A stretch of 51,131 nucleotides of DNA from an uncultured delta proteobacterium (GTDB taxonomy: Bacteria; Desulfobacterota; Desulfobulbia; Desulfobulbales; Desulfocapsaceae): the NCBI GenBank assembly GCA_903901335.1, contig CAIUQR010000017.1, positions 1 to 51,131 of the forward strand, in the 5' to 3' direction. Positions 27,590-36,698 of this stretch are shown piece by piece; positions within the stretch are counted from its first letter, which is position 1, and each line of letters opens with the position of its first letter. Position numbers and translations under genes: made by a program. The notes under the pieces were generated by a model that did no database searches, was not told the origin of the DNA, and was given only the letters and a program-made list of their open reading frames with translations.

Positions 27590-28066
27590 ATGATGCACTA
27601 TATCATTCTTCTTCTGACAATAGTCGGTCTGGACCAGGTGACGAAATTCTGGGTGGTGAACTCTTTTCGTCTCTATGAGTCCCGCGAGATTATACCAGGA
27701 GTATTCAATCTGCTGTATGCGCGAAATACCGGGGTCGCCTTCAGTATGTTTGCCCATTACGATTCGCCTTGGAGGCATTATTTCTTTATCGGGGTGAATA
27801 TTGCGGCGGTGCTGGGGCTGACCTTTGCCAACTTCCGGATGCAGAAGGGACAAAGCAGGTATTCTCTGCCCTTTGCCCTCATTGCCGGTGGAGCCGCCGG
27901 CAATGTCATTGACCGGCTGCGGTTCGGTTCGGTGGTTGATTTCCTCGATGTCTATGTCGGGACGCATCACTGGCCAACCTTTAACGTGGCTGATTCGGCA
28001 ATTTGTGTGGGGGTGGTTTTTTTTCTTGTTATCAATTACATCGAAGAGAAAAGGAAATCTCTGTAA
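27590..28066 (+). CDS. lspA: Lipoprotein signal peptidase (signal peptidase II)
   Basis: 158 residues, four membrane helices. Aspartyl protease that removes signal peptides of prolipoproteins. Conserved blocks: NTGVAFSMF, GGAAGNVIDRL (first catalytic Asp) and FNVADSAI (second catalytic Asp). It starts on the base after the ileS stop; a second ATG is the next codon. The glycine-zipper lipoprotein at 16445 is a likely substrate. Confidence 0.96.
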   Translation: MMHYIILLLTIVGLDQVTKFWVVNSFRLYESREIIPGVFNLLYARNTGVAFSMFAHYDSPWRHYFFIGVNIAAVLGLTFANFRMQKGQSRYSLPFALIAGGAAGNVIDRLRFGSVVDFLDVYVGTHHWPTFNVADSAICVGVVFFLVINYIEEKRKSL

Positions 28067-28081
28067 AATCAGGAGAAATAC

Positions 28082-29029
28082 ATGAAAATAGCAGTACTTT
28101 TTCCAGGCCAGGGTTCCCAGTATATTGGTATGGGCCAGGAGTTCCTTGCAACCGATCCCGACTGTGCGGCCATAATGGAAAAGGCGGAATCCGTCTGTGA
28201 TTTTCCCCTGGGGAAGATCTGTCAGGAAGGGCCAATGGAAGAGCTGACCCGTGCCGTTCATCTTCAACCGGCCATAACCGTGACCAATCTGGTCTGCTGG
28301 CTGGCGGTGCAGAAAGCCTTTGCCGACAGACTGGCAGTGAGCTGTTTTGCCGGTCACAGCCTGGGAGAATACTCGGCGCTCTATGCCGCAGGCGTTCTTT
28401 CCCTGACGGACACCATCCGTCTGGTCGTGAAACGCGGGGCTCTGATGGAGCGGGAAGGCCTGAAAAATCCCGGCGGCATGAGGGCCGTACTGGGTTTAGG
28501 CATCACCGAGATCGAGACGATTATTACCCAGTATAACGGACGGGGAATTGTGACTGCGGCCAACCATAATACGGAAAAACAGGTTGTTATCTCCGGCGAA
28601 GAACACGCCATGGATGCGATTGGCGTCAAGGTGGCTGAACAGGGGGGGAAGGTGGTCTCGTTGAATGTCAGTGTCGCCAATCACAGTCCTTTGGTGGCCG
28701 ATGCGGTGCCTGACTTTGCCGCATTCATGGAAGGAGTCGTGTTTAACGAGCCCCGGAGTCCGGTCTTTTTCAACGTCACCGCCACGGTTGAAAGGGATGT
28801 GCACATCATCAAGGAGATGATGGCCCGGCAGATTGCCTCCAAGGTCAGGTGGTATGAGATCATCAACGGCATGATCGCTACAGGTGTGGATACATTCATC
28901 GAGATCGGTCCGAAGGCGGTTCTGAAGGGCTTGATGAAAAAGATCGTACCGAAAGGGTATGCCTATACTGCCCTGCAGGTGGATTCGCCTGAGACCCTGA
29001 CGAAATGTAGAGAAAGGCTGGCAGAGTAA
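28082..29029 (+). CDS. fabD: Malonyl-CoA:ACP transacylase FabD
   Basis: 315 residues. Loads malonate onto ACP. N-terminal FPGQGSQYIGMG, nucleophile S93 in GHSLGEYSAL, a following RG motif (VKRGALM) and a catalytic His in SVANHSPLV. A strong AGGAGA site precedes the ATG. Placement directly before the biotin genes makes sense: malonyl-ACP is the substrate of BioC, which starts pimelate synthesis. Confidence 0.96.
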   Translation: MKIAVLFPGQGSQYIGMGQEFLATDPDCAAIMEKAESVCDFPLGKICQEGPMEELTRAVHLQPAITVTNLVCWLAVQKAFADRLAVSCFAGHSLGEYSALYAAGVLSLTDTIRLVVKRGALMEREGLKNPGGMRAVLGLGITEIETIITQYNGRGIVTAANHNTEKQVVISGEEHAMDAIGVKVAEQGGKVVSLNVSVANHSPLVADAVPDFAAFMEGVVFNEPRSPVFFNVTATVERDVHIIKEMMARQIASKVRWYEIINGMIATGVDTFIEIGPKAVLKGLMKKIVPKGYAYTALQVDSPETLTKCRERLAE

Positions 29030-30010
29030 ATGATGTTGCTTGCACAGTGTCTAGAACAGATAGAGAAAGGGAACGGTATAACCTTCGACCAGGCCCTGGA
29101 ACTGGCCACCGGCTGTCAGCCCGAGGATCTTTTCCTGGCGGCTGACAGGGTACGGCGGCTTTTTCACGGCAACGCCTTCGATCTCTGTTCCATTATCAAC
29201 GCCCGGTCGGGCCGTTGTTCCGAAGACTGCCGGTTCTGCGCCCAGTCGGGGCATTACGATACCGATATTGAGACCTATGATATCATCGGCAGCAATCAGG
29301 CTTTAGTCCAGGGCAGAGACAACGATGCCCATGGGGTGCGCCGGTTTTCTCTGGTCACTGCCGGCCGGACGGCAAGCCTGCAACAGCTGGAAGAATACGG
29401 GAAGATCTATAAGGAGCTGCAGGAACAGACAGGTCTCAAGCTCTGCGCCTCAATGGGTCTGTTGACCAGGGAGAAGGCGGATCTCTTGAAATCCTACGGT
29501 GTTGAGCGTTATCACTGCAATCTTGAGGCCTGCAGGAATTTCTTCCCGAAGGTCTGCACCACTCATACCTGGGAGGAGAAGGTCGAGACCATCCGGATAG
29601 CCAGGGAGGCCGGTATGGATGTCTGCTCCGGGGGTATTATCGGTATGGGCGAGACGCTGCAGGACCGGTTGGAGCTGGCCTTCGAACTCCGGGACTTGGG
29701 GGTCCTGTCGATCCCCGTCAATGTGCTGACTCCCATTGCCAATACCCCCTTCGAAAATCTTGAGCCGCTGCCGTTTTCGGAAATCCTGACCTGTATTGCG
29801 ATGTTCCGGCTGATCAATCCGAAGGCCGTTGTCCGGCTTGCCGGCGGCCGGAGCGGGATGGGTGAGGACCAATATCACTGTTTTACCTCCGGGGCAAACG
29901 GCGCCATCGTCGGCAATTACCTGACCACTGCCGGCAACAGCCTGGAAGAGGATATTACCATGATCCGCCGGCTTGGTTTTGAATTTCCGGTGGCAACGCA
30001 GGGGACGTGA
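29030..30010 (+). CDS. bioB: Biotin synthase
   Basis: 326 residues. Radical SAM enzyme that inserts sulfur into dethiobiotin. The SAM cluster motif CX3CX2C is C63, C67, C70 (CSEDCRFC). The second-cluster environment is present around 'YHCNLEACRNFF' and 'RLAGGRS'. It starts immediately after the fabD stop, and its stop overlaps the bioA GTG start by 3 bases within GTGA. Confidence 0.96.
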   Translation: MMLLAQCLEQIEKGNGITFDQALELATGCQPEDLFLAADRVRRLFHGNAFDLCSIINARSGRCSEDCRFCAQSGHYDTDIETYDIIGSNQALVQGRDNDAHGVRRFSLVTAGRTASLQQLEEYGKIYKELQEQTGLKLCASMGLLTREKADLLKSYGVERYHCNLEACRNFFPKVCTTHTWEEKVETIRIAREAGMDVCSGGIIGMGETLQDRLELAFELRDLGVLSIPVNVLTPIANTPFENLEPLPFSEILTCIAMFRLINPKAVVRLAGGRSGMGEDQYHCFTSGANGAIVGNYLTTAGNSLEEDITMIRRLGFEFPVATQGT

Positions 30011-31302
30011 GCTTGGATACGCAACAGCTGCTGGAATTTGACAGAAAATTTATCTGGCATCCCTACACATCCATCGAAAACCCGTTGCCGGTCTATCCGG
30101 TCGAGTCGGCCTCAGGCGTCCGTATCCGTTTGATGGACGGCCGGGAGCTGATCGACGGGATGGCCTCCTGGTGGTCGGTGATCCATGGGTACAGCCACCC
30201 TGTCCTGGTTCAGGCGCTACAGGAGCAGGCGGCCAGGCTCTGCCATGTGATGTTCGGCGGACTGACCCATGAACCGGCAGTCGATCTGGCGAGGCTTCTG
30301 GTCGATCTGACTCCGGCCGGGCTGAACCGGGTGTTCTTCTGCGACTCCGGTTCTGTGGCGGTCGAGGTGGCCATGAAGATGGCCATCCAGTACTGGCAGT
30401 CGTTGGGAAGACCTGCGAAAAATCGTTTTCTGACGGTTCGCTCCGGCTATCATGGAGACACCTTCCATGCGATGTCGGTCTGTGATCCAGTCACCGGTAT
30501 GCACCATATTTTTGCCGGGAATCTTCCGAGGTATCTCTTTGCAGACCGGCCGCAGGTCGGTTTTCATGACCAATGGGATGAGGCGGATATCGCCTCCTTT
30601 GCCGCTCTGATCGAGCGTCATCACGATGAATTGAGCGCGGTTATCCTGGAACCCATTGTCCAGGGGGCAGGCGGCATGCGTTTTTATCATCCGGAATACC
30701 TGCGTCGCGTCCGCACCCTCTGTGACCACTATGATGTTCTGCTCATCGCCGATGAAATCGCCACCTGTTTTGGCCGGAGCGGAAAGCTCTTTGCCTGCGA
30801 ACACGCTGGAATCTCTCCCGATATCATCTGTCTCGGCAAGGCACTGACCGGCGGCACCATGACCCTTGCCGCAGTCCTTGCCACGGAAAAGATAGGCGAA
30901 GGTATCTCCGCCGGCGACCCCGGCGTATTCATGCACGGACCGACCTTCATGGGGAACCCGCTGGCCTGCAGGGTTGCGGTGGCCTCCATCAACCTGCTGC
31001 TTGCCTCGGACTGGCAGAAGAGGGTTCTGGCAATCGAGCAGCAATTGCGGGAAGGACTTTCCCCCTGTCGGGACATGGCCCATGTCCTGGATGTGCGTGT
31101 TCTTGGCGCCATTGGGGTCGTCGAATTACAGGAGCCCGTCCGGATGGAGCGGATACAGGCCGCCTTCGTTCAGCGGGGAGTCTGGGTCCGTCCCTTCGGG
31201 CGGCTGGTCTATCTGATGCCGCCGTACTGCATGGAGGCCGCCGATCTTGCCCTGTTGACATTGGCCCTGGTAGAGGTCGTGGCCGAGGAGGGGAAGACAT
31301 GA
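30007..31302 (+). CDS. bioA: Adenosylmethionine-8-amino-7-oxononanoate aminotransferase
   Basis: 431 residues. PLP fold type I enzyme converting KAPA to DAPA with SAM as amino donor. N-terminal FIWHPYTS (15-22) and WWSVIHGY are BioA hallmarks. The PLP Lys is K278 in CLGKALTGG and the PLP-ring Asp is in LLIADEIATCFGRSG. The start is GTG inside the 4-bp GTGA overlap with bioB, so translation is coupled. The stop overlaps bioF by 4 bp. Confidence 0.95.
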   Translation: MSLDTQQLLEFDRKFIWHPYTSIENPLPVYPVESASGVRIRLMDGRELIDGMASWWSVIHGYSHPVLVQALQEQAARLCHVMFGGLTHEPAVDLARLLVDLTPAGLNRVFFCDSGSVAVEVAMKMAIQYWQSLGRPAKNRFLTVRSGYHGDTFHAMSVCDPVTGMHHIFAGNLPRYLFADRPQVGFHDQWDEADIASFAALIERHHDELSAVILEPIVQGAGGMRFYHPEYLRRVRTLCDHYDVLLIADEIATCFGRSGKLFACEHAGISPDIICLGKALTGGTMTLAAVLATEKIGEGISAGDPGVFMHGPTFMGNPLACRVAVASINLLLASDWQKRVLAIEQQLREGLSPCRDMAHVLDVRVLGAIGVVELQEPVRMERIQAAFVQRGVWVRPFGRLVYLMPPYCMEAADLALLTLALVEVVAEEGKT

Positions 31303-32474
31303 GCATTGATTATAAAGAGTCTCTGGAAAATCTTCGCAATACGGGAAGAATCCGGCAGTTGCGGCCGCTTGCCCAACGGGTCGGCTGCCGGGTGGCCTGG
31401 CAGGGCAGGAGATTCCTGAACCTCACCTCCAACGATTACCTGGGACTGGCCGGGAATGCCCGGTTTCTGCGCCGTTTTTACAGCTCCAGAACCGACGAAA
31501 ACCTCATCGACCGGTTTGGTCTGGGGGCTGCTTCCTCTAGGCTGTTGACCGGAGACATCGAAACCGCCCATCAACTCGAAGAGAGCCTGACGCGAGAGTA
31601 TAAACGGCCGGCGGCTCTGTTGTTCAATTCCGGCTATCACGCCAATATCGGCATCCTGCCGGCGCTTCTCGGCAAGGGAGATCTGGTCCTGTCGGACCGG
31701 CTGAACCATGCCTCCATCCATGATGGGATGCAACTCTGCCGGGCCCGGCACAAACGTTTTCGTCACTGCGATTACGATCACCTGCAGGAAATCCTGGAAA
31801 ATTTCAGGGAGAGATACGGGCGGGTGGTGATCGTCAGCGAATCGGTCTTCAGTATGGACGGCGACGTCGCTGATCTGCAGCGGCTGGTTGCACTGAAAAA
31901 AAAATATGATGCCCTGCTCTATATAGACGAGGCCCATGCGGTCGGTCTCTATGGCGCCAGGGGGCTTGGCAAGGCGGAAGAGCAGGGGGTGATCGACGAG
32001 GTGGATATCCTGATGGGGACATTCGGCAAGGCCTTTGCCTCCATTGGCGCCTTTGTCCTCTGCGAGGCGGACATCCGCGATTATCTGATCAACCACAGCC
32101 GTTCTTTGATCTTTACTACCGCTTTGCCTCCTGTGGTCATTCATTGGAATCTCTTTATCTTCGAGCAGGTCTTGAAGATGCAGGATGAACGGGAGCACCT
32201 GGCTGGAATTTCTGAAAAGCTCCGCCGGACACTCATAGAAAACGGCCTGGTGACCGGCGGGAGCACCAATATCGTGCCGGTCATGATCGGAGATAATCAG
32301 CAGGCGGTTGATCTGGCTGAAAAAATGCAGGAGGAAGGCTATCTGATCTTTCCGGTCCGGCCTCCAACCGTGCCGGTTGGCACTGCCCGTTTCCGGATTT
32401 CCCTGACTGCAGATATGCTCTGGCAGGATCTTGAAAAACTAGCCTGCCGCATTGCTGCGCATTTGCATCAATAA
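31299..32474 (+). CDS. bioF: 8-amino-7-oxononanoate synthase
   Basis: 391 residues. PLP-dependent condensation of pimeloyl-ACP or pimeloyl-CoA with alanine. PLP Lys K244 in GTFGKAFAS; 'YIDEAHAVGLYG' holds the conserved Asp and His; 'LTSNDYLGL' (42-50) is the N-terminal signature. It overlaps bioA (ATGA) and is close to bioG. Confidence 0.95.
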   Translation: MSIDYKESLENLRNTGRIRQLRPLAQRVGCRVAWQGRRFLNLTSNDYLGLAGNARFLRRFYSSRTDENLIDRFGLGAASSRLLTGDIETAHQLEESLTREYKRPAALLFNSGYHANIGILPALLGKGDLVLSDRLNHASIHDGMQLCRARHKRFRHCDYDHLQEILENFRERYGRVVIVSESVFSMDGDVADLQRLVALKKKYDALLYIDEAHAVGLYGARGLGKAEEQGVIDEVDILMGTFGKAFASIGAFVLCEADIRDYLINHSRSLIFTTALPPVVIHWNLFIFEQVLKMQDEREHLAGISEKLRRTLIENGLVTGGSTNIVPVMIGDNQQAVDLAEKMQEEGYLIFPVRPPTVPVGTARFRISLTADMLWQDLEKLACRIAAHLHQ

Positions 32475-32493
32475 GAGGCTGAATACGACCTTC

Positions 32494-33183
32494 ATGAAAA
32501 CCCTCTGGCTTCATAAGCATAATCGAGAGCGTCTGCTCGTCTTCTGTAACGGTTGGGGGATGGACGCCCGCCCGTTTGCGCCCCTGCAGGCGCATGCCTA
32601 TGATGTCCTGATGTGTTATGACTATACGGATCTTGAGGTCGATCTGGATATGATCGCCTTAATCGGGAGTTATGCGGAGGCCCATTTGCTTGGCTGGTCC
32701 ATGGGTGTCTGGGCCGGGCAGTGTCTTTTTGCGGCGGCAGCGGGTCAATTTCAACGGAAAATTGCGATAAACGGGACCCTCTGTCCGATCCACGACCGGT
32801 TCGGAATCCCGGTCGAAATTTTTTCTTCCACCCTTGAACATTTCAACATTTCCGCCAGGCTTAAATTTTATCGCCGCATGTGCCGTGAACGCGGGATTCT
32901 GGAGACATTCCTTGCCAATCAGCCGGAGCGGAAGATTGACGAGCAGCGGGCGGAACTTGAGCACCTGCTGCAGACAACAGATTGTCTCTCTGCTGCTGCC
33001 TCAATCTATACGGATATCCTGATTGCAAACAGAGATTATATCCTGCCCACCGCCAATCAGAAGTGCTTCTGGCAACAAAATAAAGTCCATCTGGTCGACG
33101 GCTGTCATTTTCTGTTTTATGGTTGGAACAACTGGGACGATATCCTCCGTGATCTAGGGATAGGGGGAAGGCTACCATGTTGA
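32494..33183 (+). CDS. bioG: Pimeloyl-ACP methyl ester esterase BioG (DUF452)
   Basis: 229 residues from the ATG at 32494; the open frame begins at 32452 inside bioF, but MKTLWLHKHNRERLLVFCNGW is the expected DUF452 start. Alpha/beta hydrolase with nucleophile S69 in GWSMG and conserved 'FCNGWGMD'. BioG removes the methyl group from pimeloyl-ACP methyl ester, ending the BioC detour through fatty acid synthesis; it replaces BioH. It lies between bioF and bioC, as in many Gram-negatives that use the BioC-BioG route. Confidence 0.92.
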   Translation: MKTLWLHKHNRERLLVFCNGWGMDARPFAPLQAHAYDVLMCYDYTDLEVDLDMIALIGSYAEAHLLGWSMGVWAGQCLFAAAAGQFQRKIAINGTLCPIHDRFGIPVEIFSSTLEHFNISARLKFYRRMCRERGILETFLANQPERKIDEQRAELEHLLQTTDCLSAAASIYTDILIANRDYILPTANQKCFWQQNKVHLVDGCHFLFYGWNNWDDILRDLGIGGRLPC

Positions 33184-33208
33184 GACACAGAAGAGGATCG
33201 CTGCACTG

Positions 33209-33979
33209 ATGGACGGACATCTGAATAAAGAAACGATAGCCCGGAGTTTTCTGCGTGGCAAAGAGACCTATGATCAGCATGCCAAGGTGCAGCAGAAGGT
33301 TGGCCGGAGTCTCATCGACATGCTTGGCGACTATCCGAAGATGCGGTTTGACCGGGTTCTCGAGATCGGCTGCTGCACCGGGGTCATGACCGAGATGTTT
33401 CTGGCAAACCATACCGCCGGTACACTCTATCTGAATGATCTTGTGCCTGAGTTTTATGAGATTGTCCGGGATCGGTTCGCAGATCAGGTAGATACCGTCA
33501 TCGAGCCTCTTTTTGGAGATATCGAAAAGCTCGATCTCCCCTCTGATCTTGACCTGGTTCTGTCCAGTTCGACCTTTCAATGGCTTGTCGATCTTACCGA
33601 ATTTTTTATAAAGATTGCCAAGGCGTTGAAAAAAAACGGATATCTCGCCTTTACGCTTTTCGGACCCGGAACGCTCACTGAATTCAAACAGCTGACAGGA
33701 GTGGGATTGACCTATGCTGCGCTAGGCAATGTCCTGGATCTGCTGGAAAAATATTTTGTTCTGGAATTTGTGGAGACTGAAAAACACCGGCTTTTTTTTA
33801 CCTCTCCGCGGGAAGTTTTGCGGCATCTTCAGGCAACGGGTGTCGGAGGAGTCGGTCAATTTCGCTGGACAGGGAAAAAGTTGCGTGATTTTGAGGAAGG
33901 GTATATCGGGCGTTTCGGTTCTGCAGCCGGTGTCCCTGTCACCTATATGACCTCCTATGTAATTGCCTCCAGAAGGTAA
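33209..33979 (+). CDS. bioC: Malonyl-ACP O-methyltransferase BioC
   Basis: 256 residues. SAM-dependent methyltransferase: motif I VLEIGCCTGVMT (the usual GCGTG reads GCCTG), then 'LYLNDLVPEF' and 'DLVLSSSTFQWL', typical of BioC. It masks malonyl-ACP (product of FabD upstream) as a methyl ester so that two elongation rounds build pimelate. A GAGGA site precedes the ATG. Confidence 0.94.
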   Translation: MDGHLNKETIARSFLRGKETYDQHAKVQQKVGRSLIDMLGDYPKMRFDRVLEIGCCTGVMTEMFLANHTAGTLYLNDLVPEFYEIVRDRFADQVDTVIEPLFGDIEKLDLPSDLDLVLSSSTFQWLVDLTEFFIKIAKALKKNGYLAFTLFGPGTLTEFKQLTGVGLTYAALGNVLDLLEKYFVLEFVETEKHRLFFTSPREVLRHLQATGVGGVGQFRWTGKKLRDFEEGYIGRFGSAAGVPVTYMTSYVIASRR

Positions 33980-33991
33980 GGATTGTACGGT

Positions 33992-34687
33992 ATGTCTGAT
34001 GGCATTGTTCTTGCGGTTACCGGAATCGATACGGATATAGGCAAGACTATTGCGACCGGTCTGCTGGGGCGGTATCTCCGCCAACAGGGCCATACGGTTA
34101 TTACCCAGAAGGTCGTTCAGACCGGTTGCTTAGGCGTAAGCGATGATATTGTCCGGCATCGGCAACTGATGGGGATGGATTTCCAGGATGCCGATCGCAG
34201 CGGTCTCACCTGTCCGTATATTTTTCCTGAGCCCTGCTCACCGCACCTTGCAGCCGCCCTTGCCGGCAAAGAGATCGATTGTGCGGCCATTACTGAAGCC
34301 ACGACAAGACTGCGCCAAGGATATGAGTATGTGCTTTTGGAGGGCGTCGGCGGCCTGCTGGTTCCTTTGAATATGGAGCGGACGCTGCTTGATTACCTCG
34401 AAGAGATTGGCTACCCATTGATCCTGGTCAGCAGTTCGCGACTGGGTTCCATCAATCATACGCTTGCGGCGCTTGAACTTGCCAAGGGCAGAGGGCTCAA
34501 GGTGCTCGGTATCCTCTACAACCGTTTCCAGGAGGAGAATCCGACCATTGCCGGGGACTCGGCCAGGGTGTTTTCACTGTATCTGCGGAAATTGGGGTTT
34601 GCCGACTGCGTGGTCGATCTGTATGGCAGTGAGACCTATGAAAATGGACAAGCCCCTGATTTCGGCAAGCTGTTCAATAAGGGATAG
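33992..34687 (+). CDS. bioD: Dethiobiotin synthetase
   Basis: 231 residues from the ATG at 33992 (AAGGA 9 nt upstream); a TTG three codons earlier is less likely. ATP-dependent ring closure of DAPA. P-loop GIDTDIGKT, EGVGGLLVPL and 'ILVSSSRLGSINHT' are BioD motifs. With bioB, A, F, G and C present the late and early biotin pathways are complete in one operon. Confidence 0.94.
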   Translation: MSDGIVLAVTGIDTDIGKTIATGLLGRYLRQQGHTVITQKVVQTGCLGVSDDIVRHRQLMGMDFQDADRSGLTCPYIFPEPCSPHLAAALAGKEIDCAAITEATTRLRQGYEYVLLEGVGGLLVPLNMERTLLDYLEEIGYPLILVSSSRLGSINHTLAALELAKGRGLKVLGILYNRFQEENPTIAGDSARVFSLYLRKLGFADCVVDLYGSETYENGQAPDFGKLFNKG

Positions 34688-34697
34688 AGAGGTAAGT

Positions 34698-34919
34698 GTG
34701 CAAAAGATCAAACAAACGTGTCTCAGCTGCAGGTATTTCCGGCTTGAGGATATTCATTCCGGGCTCTGTCGGGTGCAAAAAGAGATAAAACCGTATCCGA
34801 TGAAGCTTACGAGTGATGTCTGTGATCTCTGGCATAATTGCGGTCAGCAGTATTATATCCGTACCGGGTGGATCAAGAGTAAAGTGGCCGCCGAAAAAGA
34901 GATAAAAAAAGGCTCCTGA
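34698..34919 (+). CDS. Small Cys-rich conserved hypothetical protein
   Basis: 73 residues from a GTG start with GAGAGG 5 nt upstream, 10 bp after bioD. Five Cys: CLSC near the N-terminus, SGLC, VCDLW and HNCGQQYY, a spacing suited to binding one metal (Zn or Fe-S). I do not recognise a named family. Its stop codon lies inside the operon's terminator stem, so it is the last cistron of the ileS-bio unit. Confidence 0.7.
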   Translation: MQKIKQTCLSCRYFRLEDIHSGLCRVQKEIKPYPMKLTSDVCDLWHNCGQQYYIRTGWIKSKVAAEKEIKKGS

Positions 34920-34942
34920 ACGTCGTTCATGGAGCCTTTTTT
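34904..34942. terminator. Strong bidirectional Rho-independent terminator
   Basis: AAAAAAAGGCTCC (34904-34916) pairs with GGAGCCTTTTTT (34931-34942), with an inner stem TGAAC/GTTCA. A-run on one side and T-run on the other make it work in both directions. It ends the plus-strand bio operon and can back up the minus-strand terminator beside it. Confidence 0.9.
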
Positions 34943-34946
34943 ACCA

Positions 34947-34977
34947 AAACTGCATGGAGTCAGACTCCATGCAGTTT
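34947..34977. terminator. 15-bp perfect inverted repeat, terminator of the tfr/hdr operon
   Basis: AAACTGCATGGAGTC (34947-34961) and GACTCCATGCAGTTT (34963-34977) are exact complements around a single base. It stands 5 bp after the stop of the minus-strand flavoprotein gene. The T residues are within the stem and no further T run follows on the minus strand, so it may act together with the adjacent terminator, or protect the mRNA 3' end. Confidence 0.6.
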
Positions 34978-34982
34978 GTTTC

Positions 34983-36650
34983 TTATACCTTTTCCGTAAC
35001 TGCCTCCGGCCACCGGTTGGCTGCAACCTCGTCGGTGGAGTAATCAGGCAGCAGGATAGGGGCTATCTGTGGATTCTCAATGCCGGCCTCGGCCAGTTCT
35101 TTTTCGAACTTGACCACATGGTCGAGTGTCAGCTTCTTCAATTCAACTCCACCTTTAATATAGGCAGCGGCGTTCTTGCCGGCCCGGCGGCCGAAGGTGA
35201 TGATATCCTGAAGGCTGTTGCCCATCAGGCGATTCTCGCCGTGCACGCCGCCGATGGCCTCACCTGCGGCATAAAGACCCGGCAGAATGGTCTCGGAGTT
35301 ACCGTTGACACAGATACCGCCGTTCTGGTAATGCAGGGTCGGATAAACCAGCATCGGATCCTTGCTGATATCGATGCCGTGCCGTTCAAACTGGATGAAC
35401 TTGGCCGGCAGTTCCTTGCGGACGGAGCCTGGTCCATGCAGCTCCTCGATCATCGGGGAGTCGAGCCAGAGACCGACGCGGCCGGTCGGAGTGATGATAC
35501 CGAGGCCTTTGGCCATGGCTTCCTGGATCAACTCGGCGGATTCGACGTCACGCGGTTCCAGCGGGAAGCAGAACTGTTCGCCCTTGATGTTCAGGACATG
35601 GGCGCCAAGGCCGCGCACCTTCTCGGTGATCAGCAGACCGACATTCTGTTCCGGATAGGCAACCCCTGTCGGATGGTACTGGGTGGAGGCAAGCAACTTG
35701 TTGGCAACGCCTGCCCGGTAGGCCATGACGACACCATCCATGGTGGCCCCGTAATGGTTGGTAGTTGCAAATCCTTTAATATGCAGACGGCCGAAACCGC
35801 CGGTGGAGATGACAACCGCCTTGGCCTTGACGATGGAGTACTCGCGGGTTTCCATATTAAAGAGGATGGCACCGGCGCATTTTCCGTCTTCATCCAGGAG
35901 CAGTTCAACAGCCGGGCTGAACTCGAGAACGGTGATATTGTTGCCGCGGTTTCTGACCTCGTCTCGTACGACACGCATGATCTCGGCACCGGTCATGTCA
36001 CCGGCTGAGTGCATACGTTTCCGGGAGGATCCGCCGAAGTGACGGGTCACGGCACGACCATCATCCTGTTTCAAGAACATCATTCCCAAGGATTCAAGCC
36101 AGGCGATGGACAGCGGCGCATCTTTAGCCAAGGCGGCTACCAGGTCGGGCTGGTTGGTGAAGTGGCCGCCGCCGATAGTGTCGAGGTAGTGATAGTAGGG
36201 TGAATCTCCTTCTTGAGTGGCGCCCTGGATGCCGCCTTCAGCCATAATGGTGTTGGAATCGCCATGACGAAGTTTGTTGGCGATGATGACCTTGCAACCG
36301 GCAGCCTCGGCCATGAGCGCGGCAGAAGTGCCTGCTCCGCCGCCGCCGATGACCAGGACATCGGTCTCATGGTTGATGGTGTTAAGATTAACCTTGTCCG
36401 GACGGATGATGGATTTTGATTCCAGAAGACCGACGACCTGGTCCTGCAGGGAATCTCCTTTGTTCGGGCCGACCCTGACGATGCGCTTGGCATCCTTCTG
36501 GTAATCGGGATGAAATTTACTGAGGACCTCTTCTCTCTCATCCATTGTAAGGGCCGGATAATTCTCGCCGCGCCGGGCCCTTTCCAGACGTGCGGGCCTG
36601 GTGGCCTCGACTTTTTTTATCAGTTCTCTTAATTCTGGTGTGTACGCCAT
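34983..36650 (-). CDS. Fumarate reductase/succinate dehydrogenase-type flavoprotein (TfrA-like)
   Basis: 555 residues. FAD-binding 2 domain with dinucleotide loop VLVIGGGGAGTSAA (about 98-111). Active-site features of the FrdA/SdhA family are present: QYHPTGV, TEKVRG (catalytic Arg), GGICVNGN and 'ENRLMGNSLQDIITFGRRAG'. At the covalent-flavin site, where E. coli FrdA has RSHTVAAEGG, this protein reads DSNTIMAEGG: Asn replaces His, so FAD is predicted to be non-covalent, as in TfrA of methanogen thiol:fumarate reductase. The extra 95-residue N-terminal region has no membrane helix. It is the last gene of hdrC-hdrB-frdB-frdA on the minus strand; an AAGGAG site precedes the ATG. Direction (fumarate reduction or succinate oxidation) is not decided. 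Confidence 0.85.
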   Translation of the reverse strand: MAYTPELRELIKKVEATRPARLERARRGENYPALTMDEREEVLSKFHPDYQKDAKRIVRVGPNKGDSLQDQVVGLLESKSIIRPDKVNLNTINHETDVLVIGGGGAGTSAALMAEAAGCKVIIANKLRHGDSNTIMAEGGIQGATQEGDSPYYHYLDTIGGGHFTNQPDLVAALAKDAPLSIAWLESLGMMFLKQDDGRAVTRHFGGSSRKRMHSAGDMTGAEIMRVVRDEVRNRGNNITVLEFSPAVELLLDEDGKCAGAILFNMETREYSIVKAKAVVISTGGFGRLHIKGFATTNHYGATMDGVVMAYRAGVANKLLASTQYHPTGVAYPEQNVGLLITEKVRGLGAHVLNIKGEQFCFPLEPRDVESAELIQEAMAKGLGIITPTGRVGLWLDSPMIEELHGPGSVRKELPAKFIQFERHGIDISKDPMLVYPTLHYQNGGICVNGNSETILPGLYAAGEAIGGVHGENRLMGNSLQDIITFGRRAGKNAAAYIKGGVELKKLTLDHVVKFEKELAEAGIENPQIAPILLPDYSTDEVAANRWPEAVTEKV

Positions 36651-36698
36651 TGTCGTCTCCTTATTTCCACATGATCAAAGTGATCAAGGAATTTCTGA

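Noticed and set aside
27362..28357. Minus-strand frame of 331 codons across ileS, lspA and fabD
   Set aside because: It crosses three well-supported genes antisense and has no family features.
34929..36008. Long plus-strand frame (359 codons) opposite the fumarate-reductase-like flavoprotein gene
   Set aside because: It mirrors a clear coding frame on the other strand, has no ribosome binding site and no recognisable domain.
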